Shown piece after piece: positions 14,121 through 17,640 of a DNA stretch of 17,640 bases (within the stretch, counting starts at the first letter, position 1; each line of letters starts with the position of its first letter). Below the pieces are notes generated by a model that saw only the letters and a program-made list of their open reading frames with translations, had not been told where the DNA came from and made no database searches. Both the position numbers and the translations under genes were made by a program. The stretch comes from GCA-002731945 sp036344135 (GTDB taxonomy: Bacteria > Pseudomonadota > Alphaproteobacteria > MED-G09), in the NCBI GenBank assembly GCA_036344135.1, contig JAYYUG010000013.1:1-17640 (forward strand), written 5' to 3'.

Positions 14121-14597
14121 ATGATTATCACTATCCATTCGATAGGAATTATAAAAAATAGTCCTATTTCCGAACTCCAAGAAGATTATAAAAATAGAAT
14201 TGCCAACCAAGGAAAATTAATTGGTATAAAAGATGTAATAATTAAAGAAAATCGATCTTCAAAGAAAAAAGATTTTAAAGCGCGTACACATGAGGAATTT
14301 ACCAGACTAACAAAGGATAAAGATAAAAATTCCTTCAAAATCTTACTAGATAGGAAGGGTAAGAGAGTGGATTCTGAAAATATATCTCAGCTGATTAAAG
14401 ATATTATGGAAATTGGACAAAACATAAATTTTTATATAGGCGGGTCCGACGGAATAGCTAATAAGAATTATAACAACTTTGACAAAATAATTACTTTTGG
14501 AGAGTTAACTTGGCCTCATAGAATGTTTAGAATAATGCTTATGGAACAAATTTACAGAGCTCTTACTATTATTAACAATCATCCTTATCATAAATGA
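14121..14597 (+). CDS. rlmH: 23S rRNA (pseudouridine-1915-N3)-methyltransferase RlmH
   Basis: A 158-residue SPOUT-class methyltransferase that methylates pseudouridine 1915 in helix 69 of 23S rRNA. Landmarks are LLDRKGK (75-81), the SAM-site FYIGGSDG (104-111), ITFGELTWPHRMFRIMLMEQ (124-143) as the SPOUT knot, and the C-terminal NNHPYHK (152-158), close to the canonical PYHK/R end. The protein is complete. The stop and the ctpA start share ATGA, a 4-base overlap. Pairing with rsfS is conserved in many bacteria. Confidence 0.96.
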   Translation: MIITIHSIGIIKNSPISELQEDYKNRIANQGKLIGIKDVIIKENRSSKKKDFKARTHEEFTRLTKDKDKNSFKILLDRKGKRVDSENISQLIKDIMEIGQNINFYIGGSDGIANKNYNNFDKIITFGELTWPHRMFRIMLMEQIYRALTIINNHPYHK

Positions 14598-15928
14598 AAA
14601 TGTTCATTCGCACACATAGGCTAATTAAAAAAGCCACTTTTGCCTTTCTTATTATCACATTAGTACTAGCAAGCGAAAATTTGTTGGCAAAGGAATCTAT
14701 TTCCGAGGAAAATAAAATACTAATAGAAAAGGTATTTGATTTAGTTGATGAGGAGTATATAGATTCTACTGATGAAAATGATCTAGTCGAATCTGCAATT
14801 AATGGTATGTTGCAATCCTTAGACCCTCATTCAATATATTTATCTCCTCGTGATTTTAATGACCTGCAGAATGATACCAAGGGTGAATTTGGAGGCCTTG
14901 GTATTGAAGTCACTATGGAAAATGGTGTTATTAAGGTTATTGCTCCAATTGATGATACTCCCGCTCAAATTGCTGGGGTACTCGAAGGTGATTATATTAC
15001 ACATATAGATAATGAGCCTATACTAGGAAAAAGCCTCAATGAATCCGTAAACCTTATGAGAGGAAAACCAAACAGTGAAATCAGAATAACCTTAGTAAGG
15101 AAAAATATTGATGAAGCATTTGATCTTAAAATCATAAGGGCAATTATTAAAATACCAGGCGTATCTGTTAAAACTATTGGAAACAAACAAACAATTAGAT
15201 ATATAAGAATTTCTGCCTTTAATGAAAAAACTTCGGAAAAACTTTTTCAGGAACTAAGTGTACCACAAAATAATGATTATTCTTTGATTAAAGGCTACAT
15301 ACTTGATCTCAGACGAAACCCGGGGGGCCTATTAAGACAAGCAATAGAGGTGGCTAATATGTTTCTTGAGAAAGGTGAGATCGTATCGACAAAGAGACCA
15401 AGATTTCAGAATACGACACGATCTTTTAATGCCAAACCTGGAGATATTATCCATGGAATGCCTCTAATTATCCTTGTGAACGGCGGATCTGCTTCTGCTT
15501 CAGAGATTGTCGCTGGCGCACTTCAAGATAACCATAGAGCCATTTTAATAGGCACTAAAACTTTTGGAAAGGGTTCGGTTCAAACACTTTATCCTATAGG
15601 GAAAAATAATTTTTTCTTCCAGGACTCAGACAATCTAGGAGCTGTAAAATTAACCACAGCTGAGTATTTCACCCCCTCAGGAAAATCCATTCAGGCGGAA
15701 GGGATTATCCCAGATATAGTCATTGAACAAAAAATAAATAAAGATGTTAACCCAGAGAATTATGTTGTTGGAGAGACACACCTAAAAAAATATATTAAAA
15801 ATCCTAAAAAAGAAGAAAAAATGTCTGGATCTTCATCTTACATACCTGAAAACAAAACAGAAGACACGCAACTTAATCTTGCTATAAACTTACTTAATCA
15901 ACTCTCAATATCTAAAGATAAATCATAA
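14594..15928 (+). CDS. ctpA: C-terminal processing peptidase, S41 family
   Basis: A 444-residue periplasmic serine protease. Residues 13-32 form a hydrophobic signal or anchor after a basic start (RTHRLIKK), with possible cleavage near LLA-KES. A PDZ domain covers about residues 95-170, including GEFGGLGIEV. The catalytic core contains DLRRNPGGLL (238-247), SASASEIVAGALQD with S301, and GTKTFGKGS with K326. D312 keeps the S+11 spacing, and K326 the S+25 spacing, of E. coli Tsp, supporting a Ser-Lys dyad. Such proteases trim periplasmic proteins and regulate cell-wall hydrolases. The start at ATG 14594 overlaps rlmH; a second ATG at 14600 is possible. In many alphaproteobacteria an M23 peptidase gene sits between rlmH and ctpA, but it is absent here. 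Confidence 0.94.
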   Translation: MKMFIRTHRLIKKATFAFLIITLVLASENLLAKESISEENKILIEKVFDLVDEEYIDSTDENDLVESAINGMLQSLDPHSIYLSPRDFNDLQNDTKGEFGGLGIEVTMENGVIKVIAPIDDTPAQIAGVLEGDYITHIDNEPILGKSLNESVNLMRGKPNSEIRITLVRKNIDEAFDLKIIRAIIKIPGVSVKTIGNKQTIRYIRISAFNEKTSEKLFQELSVPQNNDYSLIKGYILDLRRNPGGLLRQAIEVANMFLEKGEIVSTKRPRFQNTTRSFNAKPGDIIHGMPLIILVNGGSASASEIVAGALQDNHRAILIGTKTFGKGSVQTLYPIGKNNFFFQDSDNLGAVKLTTAEYFTPSGKSIQAEGIIPDIVIEQKINKDVNPENYVVGETHLKKYIKNPKKEEKMSGSSSYIPENKTEDTQLNLAINLLNQLSISKDKS

Positions 15929-15950
15929 AAATTTGTGAAGGCTACAAAAG

Positions 15951-16451
15951 TTGGAAAAGAAAATTATAAAACTTAGGGATTGTGTCGGAATTATTTTAGC
16001 CAGAAAAGATGGTAAAGTATGGACAGGTAAAAGAAAGTTAGGCGTAGGTGTAAGATTCGGAGAGAAAAATCTTTGGCAAATGCCTCAAGGGGGTATTGAT
16101 GAAGGAGAAACCCCTGAAAAAGCGGCCTTTAGGGAATTGAAAGAAGAGACTGGAAGCGATTCAGCTATTATAATTTTGGAGATAAAAGAATGGCTAGAAT
16201 ATTACTTGCCTAAAGGACTAATAGGGAAAGCTCTGGATGGACAATACGAAGGACAGAGACAAAAATGGTTTTTAATGTTTTTTACTGGTGATGATAGAGA
16301 ATTTAATCTTAATACTCATAAACCAGAATTTGAAGAATGGGCGTGGCGCGATCTTGAATCAATGCCTGAATTGGTAGTTGATTTTAAAAAGGGCGTTTAT
16401 CAAGAAATTGTCAAGAAACTTTCACCTGTGAAGGAAAAATTAAATAGTTAA
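15951..16451 (+). CDS. rppH: RNA pyrophosphohydrolase (Nudix)
   Basis: A 166-residue Nudix hydrolase that removes pyrophosphate from mRNA 5' ends and so starts decay. The Nudix box is complete at residues 47-69 (G47, E53, R61-E62, E65-E66, G68). The preceding RFGEKNLWQMPQGG is the RppH/dinucleoside polyphosphate hydrolase form. EGQRQKWFLMFF and the WAWRDLESMPELVVDFK end match RppH-type proteins. The start is TTG 15951, since no in-frame ATG or GTG lies in the 22-base gap. AAGG at 15938-15941 is a weak Shine-Dalgarno. It is last in the rightward series and converges on atpC with a 4-base overlap. Confidence 0.92.
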   Translation: MEKKIIKLRDCVGIILARKDGKVWTGKRKLGVGVRFGEKNLWQMPQGGIDEGETPEKAAFRELKEETGSDSAIIILEIKEWLEYYLPKGLIGKALDGQYEGQRQKWFLMFFTGDDREFNLNTHKPEFEEWAWRDLESMPELVVDFKKGVYQEIVKKLSPVKEKLNS

Positions 16452-16837
16452 TCTTTATTCACTAAAAGTATTTCTTTTTTTGTATTTAGATCTTCTTTTT
16501 CCTTATCAGATTCTGCTTTTTCTAAATCCTTGTTCACTTCATCCAATAGTTGACTGTGTTCATCAGAAGAAGATTCCGTTAAATTAAAGGATCTTTCGGC
16601 TAAAAGAGTGATACCCTCTGAGGAAACATCCGCAAAACCACCATCCACAAGATATTTCTTAATCTTACTGTTTATAGTAACTTCTACTACCCCAACCCTT
16701 AATGAGGTCATAAAGGGGGCATGATTAGGAAGTATTCCAGCATCACCTTCTTTACCCGGTAAGATAATCATATCCACCTCACCAGAGAAGATTAACGATT
16801 CCGGAGAAACAAAATCTAAATTGATCTTTGAAACCAT
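16448..16837 (-). CDS. atpC: F-type ATP synthase epsilon subunit
   Basis: A 129-residue subunit of the F1 central stalk. The N-terminal beta-sandwich (about 1-84) shows LDFVSPESLIFSGEVDMIILPGKEGDAGILPNHAP, the standard epsilon signature, and the DGGFADV segment. A charged helical C-terminal part (about 87-129) follows, which in this family can inhibit the enzyme. Length is normal. It lies 5 bases after the atpD stop on the same strand. The stop codon (16450-16448) overlaps the rppH stop on the opposite strand, and there is no room for a terminator between the two genes. Confidence 0.95.
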   Translation of the reverse strand: MVSKINLDFVSPESLIFSGEVDMIILPGKEGDAGILPNHAPFMTSLRVGVVEVTINSKIKKYLVDGGFADVSSEGITLLAERSFNLTESSSDEHSQLLDEVNKDLEKAESDKEKEDLNTKKEILLVNKD

Positions 16838-16842
16838 AATGG

Positions 16843-17640
16843 TTATTCGTCCTCAGCAATTTTTTTAGCTTTAGCGATAGCATCATCTATGTTTCCAATC
16901 ATATAAAATGCCGCTTCTGGTAGATCATCATATTCCCCTTCACACAGACCTTTGAAGACCTTAATAGTGTCTTCAAGATCAACTAACAAACCTGGTGCTC
17001 CAGTAAATACTTCAGCTACATGGAAAGGTTGAGAAAAAAATCTTTCAATTTTTCTTGCTCTTGTAACTATTAACTTGTCATCTTCGCTCAACTCATCCAT
17101 TCCAAGAATAGCAATAATATCTTGAAGAGATTTATATTTTTGAAGGATTGCTTGAACAGCTCTCGCAACATTATAATGTTCTTCACCGACAATATCTGCT
17201 TCCATAATCGTACTTGTTGAATCAAGCGGATCAACAGCAGGATAAATACCTTTTTCCGAAATTGCCCTTGATAAGGTTGTAGTGGCATCCAAATGGGAAA
17301 AGGATGTTGCAGGGGCGGGATCAGTCAGATCATCAGCAGGAACATAAATTGCCTGAACGGATGTAATGGAACCTTTATTCGTGGATGTGATCCTTTCTTG
17401 AAGATTACCCATATCTATTGCAAGAGTAGGTTGGTATCCAACTGCTGATGGAATCCGACCTAAAAGGGCGGAAACCTCGGAACCCGCTTGAGTGAAACGG
17501 AAAATATTGTCAACGAAGAATAAAACGTCTTGACCTTGATCACGAAAATGTTCGGCAACCGTAAGTCCTGATAAACCAACTCTGGCTCTTGCTCCTGGAG
17601 GTTCATTCATCTGTCCATATACCAATGAACATTTCGAACC
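16843..17640 (-). CDS. atpD: F-type ATP synthase beta subunit, C-terminal 265 residues
   Basis: The catalytic beta subunit of F1, cut by the right edge. The frame is open to the last base, with GSKCSLVYGQMNEPPGARAR as the first visible residues, so the P-loop half lies outside. Visible landmarks are ALLGRIPSAVGYQPTLA, the YVPADDLTDPAPA stretch, SRAISEKGIYPAVDPLDSTS and DELSEDDKL. The last is a variant of the DELSEED loop that couples to the gamma subunit. It ends EDE and is followed by atpC after 5 bases. Roughly 200 N-terminal residues are missing compared with the usual length of about 470. Confidence 0.97.
   Translation of the reverse strand, partial: GSKCSLVYGQMNEPPGARARVGLSGLTVAEHFRDQGQDVLFFVDNIFRFTQAGSEVSALLGRIPSAVGYQPTLAIDMGNLQERITSTNKGSITSVQAIYVPADDLTDPAPATSFSHLDATTTLSRAISEKGIYPAVDPLDSTSTIMEADIVGEEHYNVARAVQAILQKYKSLQDIIAILGMDELSEDDKLIVTRARKIERFFSQPFHVAEVFTGAPGLLVDLEDTIKVFKGLCEGEYDDLPEAAFYMIGNIDDAIAKAKKIAEDE

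Overview
The window reads as AT-rich alphaproteobacterial chromosome. The right half carries the gene order rplU-rpmA-obgE-proB-proA-nadD-rsfS-rlmH-ctpA-rppH, with a convergent atpD-atpC behind it. Short gaps, frequent stop/start overlaps and non-ATG starts suggest a streamlined, probably marine, free-living genome; this habitat and any finer placement are inference. I see no rRNA, tRNA, CRISPR array, insertion sequence or phage gene.

Left part (1-8836): a catabolic-looking locus. On the minus strand a Rieske non-heme-iron oxygenase (1174-2571) is followed by a GPH-family cation symporter (1-1147, cut by the left edge). Diverging from it across an 86-base gap is a plus-strand series: a small ABM-fold monooxygenase-like protein, a metallo-beta-lactamase-fold hydrolase, a second and different Rieske oxygenase, a short-chain dehydrogenase, a cysteine-type dienelactone-hydrolase-like protein, a GloC-type glyoxalase II and an AmpG-like MFS transporter. 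Together they suggest uptake of an organic substrate, oxygenation by two Rieske enzymes, oxidation of an alcohol to a carbonyl, and opening of an ester or lactone. The substrate cannot be read from the sequence. No ferredoxin, Rieske reductase, oxygenase beta subunit or transcription factor is encoded here, so electrons and control must come from elsewhere.

Middle and right part (8837-16451): a housekeeping series starting at a good sigma70-type promoter (8867-8894) ahead of rplU. It covers ribosomal proteins L21 and L27, the ribosome-assembly GTPase ObgE, proline biosynthesis (ProB, ProA), NAD biosynthesis (NadD), ribosome silencing (RsfS), 23S rRNA methylation (RlmH), a periplasmic C-terminal processing protease (CtpA) and the RNA pyrophosphohydrolase RppH. 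Most junctions from obgE onward overlap or leave only a few bases, which suggests translational coupling. L21 has an unusual Lys/Thr-rich tail built partly from a 22-base repeat. NadD has Trp in place of Gly in its nucleotide-binding HxGH motif.

Right edge (16448-17640): atpC and the 3' part of atpD lie on the minus strand and converge on rppH, with the two stop codons overlapping by four bases.
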